From Dyadobacter sp. LHD-138 (GTDB lineage Bacteria > Bacteroidota > Bacteroidia > Cytophagales > Spirosomataceae): a DNA stretch of 64,000 nucleotides. Below are positions 1-10,100 of the stretch, piece after piece. Every line of letters begins with the position of its first letter. The stretch's first letter is position 1. Location of the stretch: contig NZ_JAVFVU010000003.1 of assembly GCF_030929615.1 (NCBI RefSeq), positions 124,001-188,000 on the forward strand, read 5' to 3'. The notes below the pieces were generated by a model. That model saw nothing but the letters and a program-made list of their open reading frames with translations, was not told the origin of the DNA and searched no databases. The position numbers and the translations under genes were made by a program.

Positions 1-697
1 CGTTCTTCCCTCCTTTTGCCAGCAAGGCCTGGGTTTGCATTTGTAAATTCCCTTTTGACTTTTCCTCGTTATGACACGAAATGCACTTTTGGTCCAACAC
101 CGGCTGAACAAGATCCTGAAATATTTTAGCCTGATCAAATGCTACTTTCGCAGCACCTTCGCCGGAGGATTTTACCGGAGAAATTAAAAAATCCTCTCCA
201 TGGGTCAGATTTCCGCCTAAGTGTCCGCCTATGAAAAGAAGCAACAAGAAGCCGGACGCAATCAATTTTGACAAAGTTTTCCAGGGAGATAAATACACCC
301 GAAAGCTATACCAGGTAAGACTAACCAACGATATGGCAATGCCCAGCCATTTATGCCAGAAAATCGCATCGGCTTCATAACCCTCTTCCTTCGATAAAAT
401 AAATCCGGAAAAGGCTGCAATGGATGCCATAAATGTCCCTATTAACAACAGCGCATCAGCCAGTTCAGGGTTCCAATGCGTCGATTCAGACTTTTTCACA
501 ATAATTACCCAAAAACCATAGAGCATTAAAGCAACCAGGGGAAAATGTAGCACCAAGGGATGCATTCTGCCAATTGACTGCATCCAAAAGGGTACAGAAA
601 ACCGGCTTTCGAACAGAAGAAGGAAAATGAGTAACCCATTTACGAAAAAGGCCAAATTATAGATAAGCCCTTTCCAATCAGACAAGTATTGGCGCAC
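1..697 (-). CDS. DUF2231-type membrane protein with c-type cytochrome motif (partial)
   Basis: The reading frame runs off the left window edge, so only about the first 232 residues are visible. It has several hydrophobic segments (roughly residues 11-28, 46-66, 80-102, 115-131 and 145-160) with an H-P-L-V-L-H-F-P motif near 46-53, typical of DUF2231 membrane domains. A CISCH heme-attachment motif follows at about 205-209, as in planctomycete-type cytochrome domains. It lies just downstream of the DUF1501 gene on the same strand, an order common for these cytochrome/DUF1501 sets. The start is uncertain: GTG at 697 is used here, but a TTG at 724 would overlap the DUF1501 stop. It is probably an inner-membrane heme protein with a periplasmic cytochrome domain. 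The C-terminal part and exact role cannot be seen. Confidence 0.75.
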   Translation of the reverse strand, partial: MRQYLSDWKGLIYNLAFFVNGLLIFLLLFESRFSVPFWMQSIGRMHPLVLHFPLVALMLYGFWVIIVKKSESTHWNPELADALLLIGTFMASIAAFSGFILSKEEGYEADAIFWHKWLGIAISLVSLTWYSFRVYLSPWKTLSKLIASGFLLLLFIGGHLGGNLTHGEDFLISPVKSSGEGAAKVAFDQAKIFQDLVQPVLDQKCISCHNEEKSKGNLQMQTQALLAKGGKN

Positions 698-716
698 TGT
701 TTCTAAGATTAATAAA

Positions 717-2177
717 TTAAGCAATAATTCCTTTCACTAATTTACCGGCAACGTCCGTAAGTCGATAACGACGTCCCTGATGTTTGTATACAAGCTTTTC
801 GTGGTCTAGCCCTAGCTGATTGAGTATCGTTGCATGAAAATCATGGACATGCACCGGATCTTTGACAATATTATACCCAAATTCATCTGTTTCACCATAA
901 ACGATTCCCGGTTTAATCCCACCGCCTGCCATCAGCACCGTAAATGCCCTTGGGTGATGATCACGACCGTAATTATCTTTGGTGAGCGTTCCCTGACAAT
1001 AATTAGTACGTCCGAACTCTCCGCCCCAGATCACCAGAGTTTCATCAAGCAATCCACGCTGTTTCAGATCCGTTATTAGCGCTGCCGATGATTGATCCAC
1101 ATCCAGACATTGACCTTTTATTTCGTTTGGCAGCCCCCCGTGACTATCCCAGCCCTGGTGGTAGAGCTGAATAAACCTCACCCCTTGCTCAGACAACTTC
1201 CTGGCGAGAAGGCAGTTCGCAGCATAAGTTCCCGGAACCAAACATTCAGGACCGTACATTTTCACAATGGATTCTGGTTCCTTGCTCATATCTGTAATTT
1301 CCGGAACAGCTGTCTGCATCCTGAATGCCATTTCGTACTGCTGTACTTTGGCAGTAATTTCCGGGTCACCGAATTCATTATATGTGCCCTGGTTCAGTTC
1401 AGCCAGGTTGTCGAGCATTTTTCGTCGACGCGTCCGGTCCATACCGTCGGGGTCATTGAGATACAATACGGGGTTTTCGCCGCTGCTGAACTGCACGCCC
1501 TGATGCACCGAATCCAGAAAACCATTCGTCCATAGTTTCGAATATACGCCCTGGCCGTTCCCCTTTCCTCTCGACAACAGCACGCAAAAACCGGGCAGGT
1601 TCTGATTTTCACTTCCAAGCCCGTAGCTGAGCCAGGAACCGAAACTTGGGCGGTTACCGACCTGTGCACCCGTCTGGAAAAATGTCAGAGCAGGATCATG
1701 ATTGATGGCTTCGGTGTTCAGGGTTTTTATGATGCAAAGATCATCTACAATATTAGCCATGTGTGGCAGCAAATCACTCATCCATGCCCCGGCTTTGCCA
1801 TTTTGTTTAAAATTAAATATTGAACCCGCGAGTGGGAACTTGGCCTGATTGGCCGTCATACCAGTAAGCCTTTGTCCACCACGAATGGATTCTGGAAGGT
1901 CCTGCCCGTGCATTTTATTCAGCATTGGTTTGTAATCAAACAAATCAAGCTGTGATGGCGCACCGTTTTGAAAAAGATAAATGACACGTTTGGCTTTGGG
2001 AGCAAAATGCGGCAATCCTGCCATAAACTCATTTACGTCGCCTTCACCTCCACCACCCTTAAAAAGGTCGGGAATCAGCAGAGAACCCAGCGCAGCACTG
2101 CCAACGCCCAAACTAAGTTTGGACAAAAAGTGGCGCCGGGTAGTATTTACTCCAAAATCAAAAACTTGTTTTTCCAT
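717..2177 (-). CDS. DUF1501 domain protein (sulfatase-like fold), Tat-exported
   Basis: A 486-residue protein starting with a twin-arginine signal (TTRRHFLSKLSLG near residues 12-24), so export in folded form is likely. The body matches the DUF1501 family: an early F-Q-N-G-A-P-S-Q-L-D-L-F-D stretch near 69-81, a W-G-G-E-F-G-R-T motif near 385-392 and D-H-H-P-R-A-F after it. DUF1501 proteins are distant relatives of the alkaline phosphatase/sulfatase superfamily and are nearly always encoded beside DUF1549/DUF1553 cytochrome proteins, as here, where the partner ends 12 bases upstream. No reaction has been established for the family as far as I know. The full length and intact motifs suggest a working gene in the SusCD operon starting near 12508. 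Confidence 0.9.
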   Translation of the reverse strand: MEKQVFDFGVNTTRRHFLSKLSLGVGSAALGSLLIPDLFKGGGGEGDVNEFMAGLPHFAPKAKRVIYLFQNGAPSQLDLFDYKPMLNKMHGQDLPESIRGGQRLTGMTANQAKFPLAGSIFNFKQNGKAGAWMSDLLPHMANIVDDLCIIKTLNTEAINHDPALTFFQTGAQVGNRPSFGSWLSYGLGSENQNLPGFCVLLSRGKGNGQGVYSKLWTNGFLDSVHQGVQFSSGENPVLYLNDPDGMDRTRRRKMLDNLAELNQGTYNEFGDPEITAKVQQYEMAFRMQTAVPEITDMSKEPESIVKMYGPECLVPGTYAANCLLARKLSEQGVRFIQLYHQGWDSHGGLPNEIKGQCLDVDQSSAALITDLKQRGLLDETLVIWGGEFGRTNYCQGTLTKDNYGRDHHPRAFTVLMAGGGIKPGIVYGETDEFGYNIVKDPVHVHDFHATILNQLGLDHEKLVYKHQGRRYRLTDVAGKLVKGIIA

Positions 2178-2189
2178 AATGACCAGCCT

Positions 2190-4511
2190 TTAGCTTTTCG
2201 TAATTGTCTCCTCCATATTATAAAGTGTATTGATTAACCGCATCAAAGCCGCTGCCTGAACTTCATTGACCTTTGCTTCACGTGGATACTCCCCTATACT
2301 CAATACTTTGGAAGCTTGTTTTTTGTCCTTTGCAAACATGGAAATCTCGCTGTTGTAGTAGTCCGTCAAAAGTTTCAGTTCCTTTTCCGTGGGAGCCCGG
2401 CACACAATACGCTGGAATGATTCTTTGATTTTGCTTTCCGTATTCGTTGATTTCAGACTTATCCGTTCGGCAAGTACGCGTGAGGCTTCCAGGACGGTAG
2501 GATCATTAAGCATCACCAAAGCCTGCAAGGGTGTGTTGGTTTTAGAGCGTTTTATCTCGCAGTGATCCCGGTTACTCGCATCGAAAATGATCATCGAAGG
2601 CGGTGGGACCGTAAGTTTGATAAACGTATACATTCCTCTCCGGTATAAGGCTTCTCCCTTATCCTGTTGGTAGCTTTTGAGTGAACCGCGTCCCGATGTC
2701 GCAGCTTCCCATAACCCCTTGGGCTGGTAGGGTTTCACACTCGGCCCGCCAGTTTTAAGGTTTAGCAGTCCACTCGTTGAGAGCACCATATCACGAATCA
2801 TTTCGGCAGGGATGCGGTACCTGGGGCCGTGTGAGAGAAAAATATTGTCAGGATCCGCTTTACGTTTTTCGTCGCTAATTTTAGCAGATTGTCTGTAAGT
2901 CGCAGAAGTAACGATCTGCTTGACCAGCCTTTTAATATCCCAGTCATGATTCATAAAATCGACCGCAAGCCAGTCCAGTAGCGCGGGGTTTGATGGCAAC
3001 TCGCCCTGCATACCAAAGTCGCCTGTACTTTTTACGATCCCGCGCCCAAAGAATTCCTGCCAGACCTGATTGACAAAAACCCTTGCCGTAAGCGGGTTAC
3101 TTTTGCTCGTTGTCCATTTTGCCAATCCCAACCTGTTCTGGGGAAGTTTGGCTGTATCAAACTTCATAACCGAGGGCAGTGCCGATGCCGTCACGACCTT
3201 CCCAGGGGCGTCATAGACACCCCGGTTAAGGATGTAGGTTGGTCTCAATGTATCCCTTTCACCCAAAACGGAAACCATCAGACGGCTGGTGTCGGGTCGG
3301 TTGATAAAAGAAAGCAACGTTCTGGCGTCTTCATCCGAAATGGTTAAAGTCGGTTTTTTAGCTGGTTTAGAGTCAAACACGGTGCCTTCGTATCCGACTT
3401 CCTTTGAGTTATTAAAAAAGGCGAAAAGACGGTAGTAATCTTCCTGAGAAATTGGATCATATTTATGATCATGACATTGGGCACACTCAACGGTCAGGCC
3501 CAAAACACCTGTACTGAAAGTTTTCGTCTTGTCGATATTGTATTCGACCCGGTACTCTTCCGGAATTACGCCGCCCTCTTCCGTATACTTGTGATTTCTG
3601 AAAAAAGCCGTCGCTAAAATCTGCTCCTTATTGGCGTTTTTCAGCATATCACCCGCTATTTGCAGGGTAAGAAACTTGTCATAGGGCATATTTTTGTTAA
3701 ACGCGTTAATCAGCCAGTCACGCCATGGCCACTGGGTCCTGACCTCATCGTCCTGATATCCGTAGGAATCGGCGTAACGCGCCACATCGAGCCAGTAAAC
3801 GGCCATTTTTTCGCCATATGTTTTCTGTCCCAACAGTTCATCCACGACTTTCCCATAGGCCTTTTCACTTCCGTCGGTCTCAAATTTTTTCTGCATTTCG
3901 AGCGTCGGCGGCAGACCAGTCAGATCCAGCGCCACACGCTTCAACAAATGGCTCTTGCCGGCTTCCTCATTAGGGGACAACCCTGCACCTTCCATCTTTT
4001 GCAGGACGAAATGATCGATCTCATTTTTAGGCCACTCCGTATTGGAAACCTCCGGAACAGCGGGCAGTACCGGGGCTGTAAAGGCCCAGTGCTTCTCATA
4101 TTTTGCGCCCTGCTCGATCCATTTGCGTACCAACCCGATTTCACTTTCATTTAAAAGTCCCAGGTGCGACTCAGGTGTGGGCATCTGATACGAGGGATCC
4201 ACCGAAGTTATCCTTTTATAAACCTCCGACTGTTCAGGTTTACCCGGAAAAATCGCAACGCCCTTGCCTTCCTTTAATTTGGCATAGGCCCCATCGGCAA
4301 TATCCAACCTCAACCCTGCTTCCCGTTTTTTCGCATCCGGGCCATGACATGCGTAGCATTTGTCGGATAAAATAGGCCGTATATCGAAATTATAGCTTAC
4401 CGTCTCGTTGCCTGACTTGCTTTGCAAGGTGCCATTCTTTTGAAAACACGAGACAACCAGTGTTGCGGTAATGCCTAAAAACGTTACTAAAAAGAAAATC
4501 TGTTTTTTCAT
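2190..4511 (-). CDS. PSD1-type cytochrome lipoprotein (DUF1549/DUF1553)
   Basis: A 773-residue protein with a lipoprotein signal (lipobox ending at Cys22), a planctomycete cytochrome C domain with heme motif CYACH at residues 52-56, then DUF1549 (about 155-360, containing C-A-Q-C-H-D-H-K-Y-D-P) and DUF1553 (about 460-720, with N-P-L-T-A-R-V-F-V-N-Q-V-W). This domain order is the standard PSCyt1-PSCyt2-PSD1 architecture. Such proteins are thought to be extracytoplasmic oxidoreductases or polymer-degradation factors, but a substrate is not known. The second C-x-x-C-H in DUF1549 may be a second heme site. It is co-directional with SusC/SusD upstream and DUF1501 downstream, so it probably acts on what that SusCD pair binds. 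Confidence 0.92.
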   Translation of the reverse strand: MKKQIFFLVTFLGITATLVVSCFQKNGTLQSKSGNETVSYNFDIRPILSDKCYACHGPDAKKREAGLRLDIADGAYAKLKEGKGVAIFPGKPEQSEVYKRITSVDPSYQMPTPESHLGLLNESEIGLVRKWIEQGAKYEKHWAFTAPVLPAVPEVSNTEWPKNEIDHFVLQKMEGAGLSPNEEAGKSHLLKRVALDLTGLPPTLEMQKKFETDGSEKAYGKVVDELLGQKTYGEKMAVYWLDVARYADSYGYQDDEVRTQWPWRDWLINAFNKNMPYDKFLTLQIAGDMLKNANKEQILATAFFRNHKYTEEGGVIPEEYRVEYNIDKTKTFSTGVLGLTVECAQCHDHKYDPISQEDYYRLFAFFNNSKEVGYEGTVFDSKPAKKPTLTISDEDARTLLSFINRPDTSRLMVSVLGERDTLRPTYILNRGVYDAPGKVVTASALPSVMKFDTAKLPQNRLGLAKWTTSKSNPLTARVFVNQVWQEFFGRGIVKSTGDFGMQGELPSNPALLDWLAVDFMNHDWDIKRLVKQIVTSATYRQSAKISDEKRKADPDNIFLSHGPRYRIPAEMIRDMVLSTSGLLNLKTGGPSVKPYQPKGLWEAATSGRGSLKSYQQDKGEALYRRGMYTFIKLTVPPPSMIIFDASNRDHCEIKRSKTNTPLQALVMLNDPTVLEASRVLAERISLKSTNTESKIKESFQRIVCRAPTEKELKLLTDYYNSEISMFAKDKKQASKVLSIGEYPREAKVNEVQAAALMRLINTLYNMEETITKS

Positions 4512-4580
4512 CAGTTAATGACTATTCTTATGATAAAAACTACCTATCGGCATTTCATTGCCCAAGCAAATGAAGATCAG

Positions 4581-4607
4581 GCAGGGAGCGATTCCAACAC
4601 TCCCTGC
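4581..4607 (-). terminator. Hairpin after DUF3823 gene, possible terminator/processing site
   Basis: An 8-bp perfect inverted repeat (GCAGGGAG at 4581-4588, CTCCCTGC at 4600-4607) lies in the 136-base gap between the DUF3823 gene and the DUF1549 cytochrome gene. No T-run follows on the minus strand, so it is a weak terminator or an mRNA-stabilising hairpin that sets different expression for the SusCD part and the cytochrome part. Confidence 0.35.
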
Positions 4608-4647
4608 GGCTAATCTCATTTGTTTGATTTTGATATAAAAAATGCTG

Positions 4648-5331
4648 TTAGGGAACGGTTATCTTATAAGGTTTGCTGTAATTGTACTTTCTTAACGAAT
4701 TGTCAGTCCTCGCGCCCACACGAACATAATAGCCCCCGGCAGCCAGACCGGTGACTTCATCGGTAAACGGAGTTTTTAAAATATCCACGTCCGGGACACT
4801 CGTCAGATTCGTTTCCTTTTTAAAATCAAAAACCACATTGTTGACCGTGGGAATTTTTGACACCAAAACCTTTCTTTCTACTATTTTATCCCCGACCTTC
4901 TCTCTGGCAAGACTATAACTAACAATAATTTTCCCTGTCGAGGCGGTAATCTTGGTATTTAATATAGCCAGAAAAGGTGTTACCGAAAAGTTAACCTCAG
5001 TACGACTTTCCACCTTCACGGCAGCGGTGTCCCCGATTGGAAAGAAAGCGCCCTCGACCGGAATAGCCTGATACTCATTTTGAAATATCATCGCATTTTC
5101 GAAAGATCCATCAGGTTTGCCGGTGAACGAAATCGGGGCATTTTTGGACTTCCCCCGCTCATACAGCCTGATAACGACCCCATTGGGTTGTTCGGTCTGA
5201 AGAGGTTCATTGGTGAGCTTATCTGTGATGGTTCCATAAATAGCACCATTCGGAAAAGTGTAATCGTCAATTTTGCATGACGAACAAATGACGCAAATGG
5301 ACAAAATGAAAAAAGAAGTTAAACGTATCAT
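4648..5331 (-). CDS. DUF3823 SusD-associated lipoprotein
   Basis: A 227-residue lipoprotein (signal residues 1-18, lipobox ending at Cys19 in C-S-S-C-K) with a carboxypeptidase-regulatory-like beta fold at the start (G-A-I-Y-G-T-I-T-D-K near 28-37) and a fibronectin-like second half. This matches the DUF3823 family, found almost only directly after SusD genes. These proteins are presumed surface lipoproteins that help the SusCD complex bind its ligand. It follows the SusD stop by 12 bases, so the two are surely co-transcribed. The ligand cannot be deduced. Confidence 0.8.
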   Translation of the reverse strand: MIRLTSFFILSICVICSSCKIDDYTFPNGAIYGTITDKLTNEPLQTEQPNGVVIRLYERGKSKNAPISFTGKPDGSFENAMIFQNEYQAIPVEGAFFPIGDTAAVKVESRTEVNFSVTPFLAILNTKITASTGKIIVSYSLAREKVGDKIVERKVLVSKIPTVNNVVFDFKKETNLTSVPDVDILKTPFTDEVTGLAAGGYYVRVGARTDNSLRKYNYSKPYKITVP

Positions 5332-5343
5332 AAAGTTATATTT

Positions 5344-7125
5344 TTAGTAACCAGGATTTTGAACCAGTTTTGGATTTCTGCTTATTTCTGCCGGATCGAT
5401 GCGCTCATAATAAGCACGGACATCAAAAGTTTTGAAATATCGTCCCGCCAATACCTTTTCGAAGCGGTAGGCATTCTCCTGAATATCCCAGTAAGGCTTC
5501 AACGCACTGAATTTGGAATTGGACAGTACCTTATCTGCAATGCGCCATCTGCGGTAATCAAACCATCGGTGGTTTTCAAAAGCCAGCTCAACCAACCGTT
5601 CATGTCGGACTTTCTCCAGTGTCGTTTCGGCTTCTGAAAGGAGTTTTATACCCGCCCGGTTGCGAATCAGGTTAATAGCCCAGTTTGCATCAGACGTTTT
5701 GTTCAGTTCCTTTGCTGCCTCGGCGTAGTTTAAGAGAATCTCCGCGTAGCGAAACTCCAGCCATGCCTGATCCGATACGTTCGCCCTGCTTTGCTCCATC
5801 GTGTAATTGAGATATTTGCGTATATAGAAACCCGTTTGCGATTTCTCTGTCGCCCCCGATCCAAAGCCATTAACGCCTACAATCCTTATCGTACCTTTTT
5901 CTTTATCCGGTTTATGCGTTTCCGGATTGAAAAAACTCTTTTCATCCCCAGCCTCCCATTTTACACCCAGATCATAAATTCCCGCCTGAACATCTATAAT
6001 ATTCCCCCTGAATGTTGAGAATGGAGCTATCACGGTGGCGAGACAGCGCGGATCCTTGTTGAGAAAAATATCGGTAGCACGTTTATAATAGACCGGAGAG
6101 CCGTCTGCGTTGTTGATTTTTAGCTTACCTTCCGACCCGTCGACATATTCAAACTGTTCAACCAGATCAAGATATGGGCCAATACCGGCGCCGTATCCAC
6201 TTGGAGCCCTTACACTAAAAGGAAGATTGCTCCGATCAAAAACATGCCCTTTATCAGGATATTTAAACTGGATAGAAAAAATAGCCTCCGGATTATTTTG
6301 ATCAATAAATAACTCGGTGAAATTGAGCTCCTTGTTCGTATTTTTTGCGTACAAAGCGTACTTCTTTGAATCAATAATCAACTTACTTGCGTCATAAGCC
6401 TTTTGCCAGTACAGCGCAGCGTCCGCAGCTGGAAACCCAAGCGTGCCATTTAACATCACCGAACCCGATTTGGCAATGGAGGCAGCATACAACATGGCCC
6501 GACTTTTTAGCGCCAGAGCCGAATATTTGTTCGCTCTGCCTGTAACACTGTTTTCAGGCAACGCTAAAGCGGCCTCGTCCAGATCAGCAGCAATAAAATC
6601 ATAGACCTCCTTTTCCGTATTTCGGGGAACCTGTAAATCCTTGATATTATCCCCGGTAAACTTCTGTACAACCTTGATGATTGGAACTCCTCCGTGCAAT
6701 TTTACCAACCCGAAGTAATAAAAGGCCCTGAGGAACTTCGCCTCACCAATCAGTTCGCCTTTTTCTTTGTCCGAAAGCTTAGCCGTCGGTGTTTTTTCGA
6801 TAAGGTCATTGATAGCTCTTATCCACTGATAGGGCCAGATTCCGAATTCTGTTCCGTTTGGAATGGCGGTGGTCTCCGTGGCGGACGAGGCCAGGGATTC
6901 GTCGGTATAATTAGCCAAATCAGCCCCCCAACCGCGGTACCTGAAATCCTGGACCGGTAAATTGTTGTACAATGTGGCCAAATAAGCCGTAATTGTCGAC
7001 TTACTTTCAAACACCTGATCCGTCGTAAGTATGTCCAGCGGCAAAATATCAAGGCTATTATTACAAGAAATACTTATCGTTAAAAACAGCCAGATTAGTA
7101 AAATATTTTTTATTCTGAATCGCAT
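5344..7125 (-). CDS. SusD/RagB family surface nutrient-binding lipoprotein
   Basis: A 593-residue protein with a lipobox ending at Cys21 and the SusD signature start (L-D-I-L-P-L-D followed by an F-E-S-K segment). Helical TPR-like regions include A-K-F-L-R-A-F-Y-Y-F-G-L near 128-139, and the C-terminal SusD domain has R-H-E-R-L-V-E-L-A-F-E-N-H-R-W-F-D, a hallmark of the family, before the N-P-G-Y end. SusD proteins cap the SusC barrel and hand it ligand on the cell surface. It sits 10 bases after the SusC stop. Substrate unknown; the neighbouring cytochromes suggest it is not a simple glycan PUL, since no glycoside hydrolase is encoded in this operon. Confidence 0.95.
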   Translation of the reverse strand: MRFRIKNILLIWLFLTISISCNNSLDILPLDILTTDQVFESKSTITAYLATLYNNLPVQDFRYRGWGADLANYTDESLASSATETTAIPNGTEFGIWPYQWIRAINDLIEKTPTAKLSDKEKGELIGEAKFLRAFYYFGLVKLHGGVPIIKVVQKFTGDNIKDLQVPRNTEKEVYDFIAADLDEAALALPENSVTGRANKYSALALKSRAMLYAASIAKSGSVMLNGTLGFPAADAALYWQKAYDASKLIIDSKKYALYAKNTNKELNFTELFIDQNNPEAIFSIQFKYPDKGHVFDRSNLPFSVRAPSGYGAGIGPYLDLVEQFEYVDGSEGKLKINNADGSPVYYKRATDIFLNKDPRCLATVIAPFSTFRGNIIDVQAGIYDLGVKWEAGDEKSFFNPETHKPDKEKGTIRIVGVNGFGSGATEKSQTGFYIRKYLNYTMEQSRANVSDQAWLEFRYAEILLNYAEAAKELNKTSDANWAINLIRNRAGIKLLSEAETTLEKVRHERLVELAFENHRWFDYRRWRIADKVLSNSKFSALKPYWDIQENAYRFEKVLAGRYFKTFDVRAYYERIDPAEISRNPKLVQNPGY

Positions 7126-7135
7126 CTTCGTAATG

Positions 7136-10100
7136 TTAAAAAGTAACTGATAGACCTAGATTGTAACTTTTCGTCAATGGATATCCTCCAACCTGCTGTT
7201 CGGGATCTCTGGCACTCAGATCTTCCTTGGTCAAAGTCAGGACATTGAACCCGCTCGCGGATATTCTGACTCTATCCAGAATCTTTTTACCAAAAACAGA
7301 AGGATTCTCAATGGTATAGCCTATTTCAAGATTTTTCAATCTAAGGTAGCTCGCGTTGGTTCTCCAAAAAGTTGACTCCCAGGTATCCGACGGAGCCCAG
7401 TTTATCGGAGGATATTTACCTTCCACCCATGGACTGGACGGGTCAAAAATATCTTCATGGTGCCATCTGTCGAATACAAGCGTCATACTATTTCTGCCCC
7501 AGTTCAGTGGGTTCATTTGAAATTGCCATGGGATATTAAAATTAGCAGCACCCTGGGCGAAAACGGCCAGATCAAATTTTCGCCAGTTTAAAGTCACGTT
7601 CAAACCAAAAAAGATTTCAGGCGTATTGTCCCTTCCGATTGGCTTCATATCCCCGGCGTCGATTATTCCGTCATGGTTAAGATCTTCGTACTTAATATTT
7701 CCCGGCCGCAAAGTCCTATTCCCCTGGCCATCCTGCACCGGAGATTCGTAGACCTCCTGTTGTGTTTTAAATTGTCCGATTTGATTATATCCCCAAAAGA
7801 AATTATTCCAGCGGTCTGTCGTGTTATTTCTCCAGTTCGTATAAGAGTTCCCGTCCGGAGCCCGGTCGATATAGGTCATTTTCCCCCTGGTATAAGTTAC
7901 ATTTCCCGAGACCGAATAGGCAAGTTCTCCTACCCTGTTCTGATGCGTAACGACCAACTCAAAACCTCTTCTCATATCGCTGTTAAGATTCTCCTGCGGA
8001 AGCGCGGCCCCAACGGATGCCGGCAAAGAAAGGGTCCTCGTCCCCAGCAGACCCGACCGGTCACGTTGAAAAACATCAAACTCAAACGATAATTTCCGGT
8101 TAAACAGGCTTAAATCAATCCCCAGGTTTTTTGTTGTTGCGGTAAACCAGGTAATGTTCGGATTGGCCGCACCGCGAAAACCCAAGCCTGAAACGACATT
8201 GTTGTTGAATACGAAATTACCACTGGGATAATTATACCCGGTAAGAAACTGAAAGGACGAAGCGCCATCATCGCCCATCTTCCCCCATGATCCTCTGATT
8301 TTTAAGCTCGTAACAAAGGGCAGCGCATCTTTAAAGAAATTTTCCTGTGAAATGATCCATCCCCCGGAAACAAAAGGAAAAAAGCCCCATCTGCTTTCCG
8401 ACGGAAACCGGGACGAAGCACCATAATTAAACCCGGCTTCCACCAGATATTTTGACGAAAAATTGTAATTTACTCTACCAATAAAATTTTTGTTGGCGTT
8501 TTCATAAATGTTGCCTGAATTTATCTGTGCATTAGCCGACACCCCTGCAAAAAACTGGTCAACATCTATTGCAAACTCTTTCGTAGCGGACATATTGTCT
8601 GTTTGCTCGCGCCTTTGCTCATATACCAGCGCTACGTTCAGGTTGTGCTTATCGGCAAATGTTTTACTGTAATCTGCCTGCCCCATCATCGTACTCCTGT
8701 TCAGGGTAAAATAATTACCCGTAAGTCTGGAAGGCGAGTTTTGAACGCCGGTTTCTAAATATGTTTCTGTCAGCGGATCGTACGTGTAAACACTGTAACG
8801 TTTGTTCCACAGTTTTTCAAAAGACGGCCTGGTATAATAGCTAAACATTCCTCTTAGCTTAAGCCCCTCTATCTTCCGGAATTTATAATCGACACTGGCA
8901 TTGGCCTGCACAGTCAATGTTTTGGTTTTCCGGTATCCACCTATGTCCGCTGTTGTGACTGCAATCGGGTGAAAAGGATATGAAAAATCCTGCATGTAGG
9001 GCGCTGTGTTATTGGCATAGGTAGAAAATGTCGGCTTGTTCATCCACGTGTAATGCATAACATTCGCCGCCGGATAAGAGGATTCATTCCGGTTCTCAGA
9101 CATGGCGTCAATATTCAACTGGGCCGAAAGATTGTCTGTCAGATTAATGCTCACACTCGACCGGACGTTGTATTTCTGATAATTCAAATCCTTACTTTTA
9201 TACAGACCCATTTCATTAAGATACCCCGCCGAAGCGAAATATTTCACCTTGTCATTTCCTCCGGTAACATTTAAGTTATGATGCATCAGGTTGCCATACT
9301 TATTGAATGCAACATCCAGCCAGTCGGTGCTGGGATAGGTTCCGTCCTTAAATTTTTCAATATCTTCCTTTGAAAATGTTGTGGAACCGATTCCCTTTCC
9401 CTGAAAAATTTCGTTTTCAGTCGTAAGCACCGCAAACTGATAAGCATCCCCTACTTCTGGCATTTTTAGGATTTTTGCAATCTCGTATTTGGTAGAATAG
9501 GTAATAACCGGCTTTCCGCTCGTACTTCCCTTTTTTGTGGTCACCAATACTACGCCATTGGCAGCCTTTATGCCATAAACCGCGGCGGAAGCATCTTTAA
9601 GCACCGATATGCTCTCGATTTCATTGGGGTCGAATCGGTTAAAGTCGTCCCGCACCACGCCATCCACCACAATAAGAGCCGCTCCGTAGCCCCGAATATC
9701 AAATGCCGTATTGTATGCACCCGGTTCGCTGGTCCTTTGCGTAACCCGCAAACCTGGTAGCTTACCGGCTAGCCCGTTGACAATATTTGACGAGGTAATT
9801 GCCTTGATTTCATCAGCAGATACGGATGCGACTGATCCTAAAATTGAACTCCTTTTCTGTGTTCCATAGCCAACCACCACTACTTCTTCGAGCGATTTCT
9901 GGTCGGCGAGAAGAGAAATCTTCAACGAACTGGCGTTGTTAACGTCGACCTCCTGAGATAAAAACCCCACATAGCTGAATACCAAAGTCCTGACAGCATC
10001 GGAGACATCAATGCTGAAATTTCCCTTTTCATCTGTGACCGTTCCTCTTTGGGTGCCTTTTAACAAAACGTTTACACCTGGTAGGGCTTCTCCTTTTTCA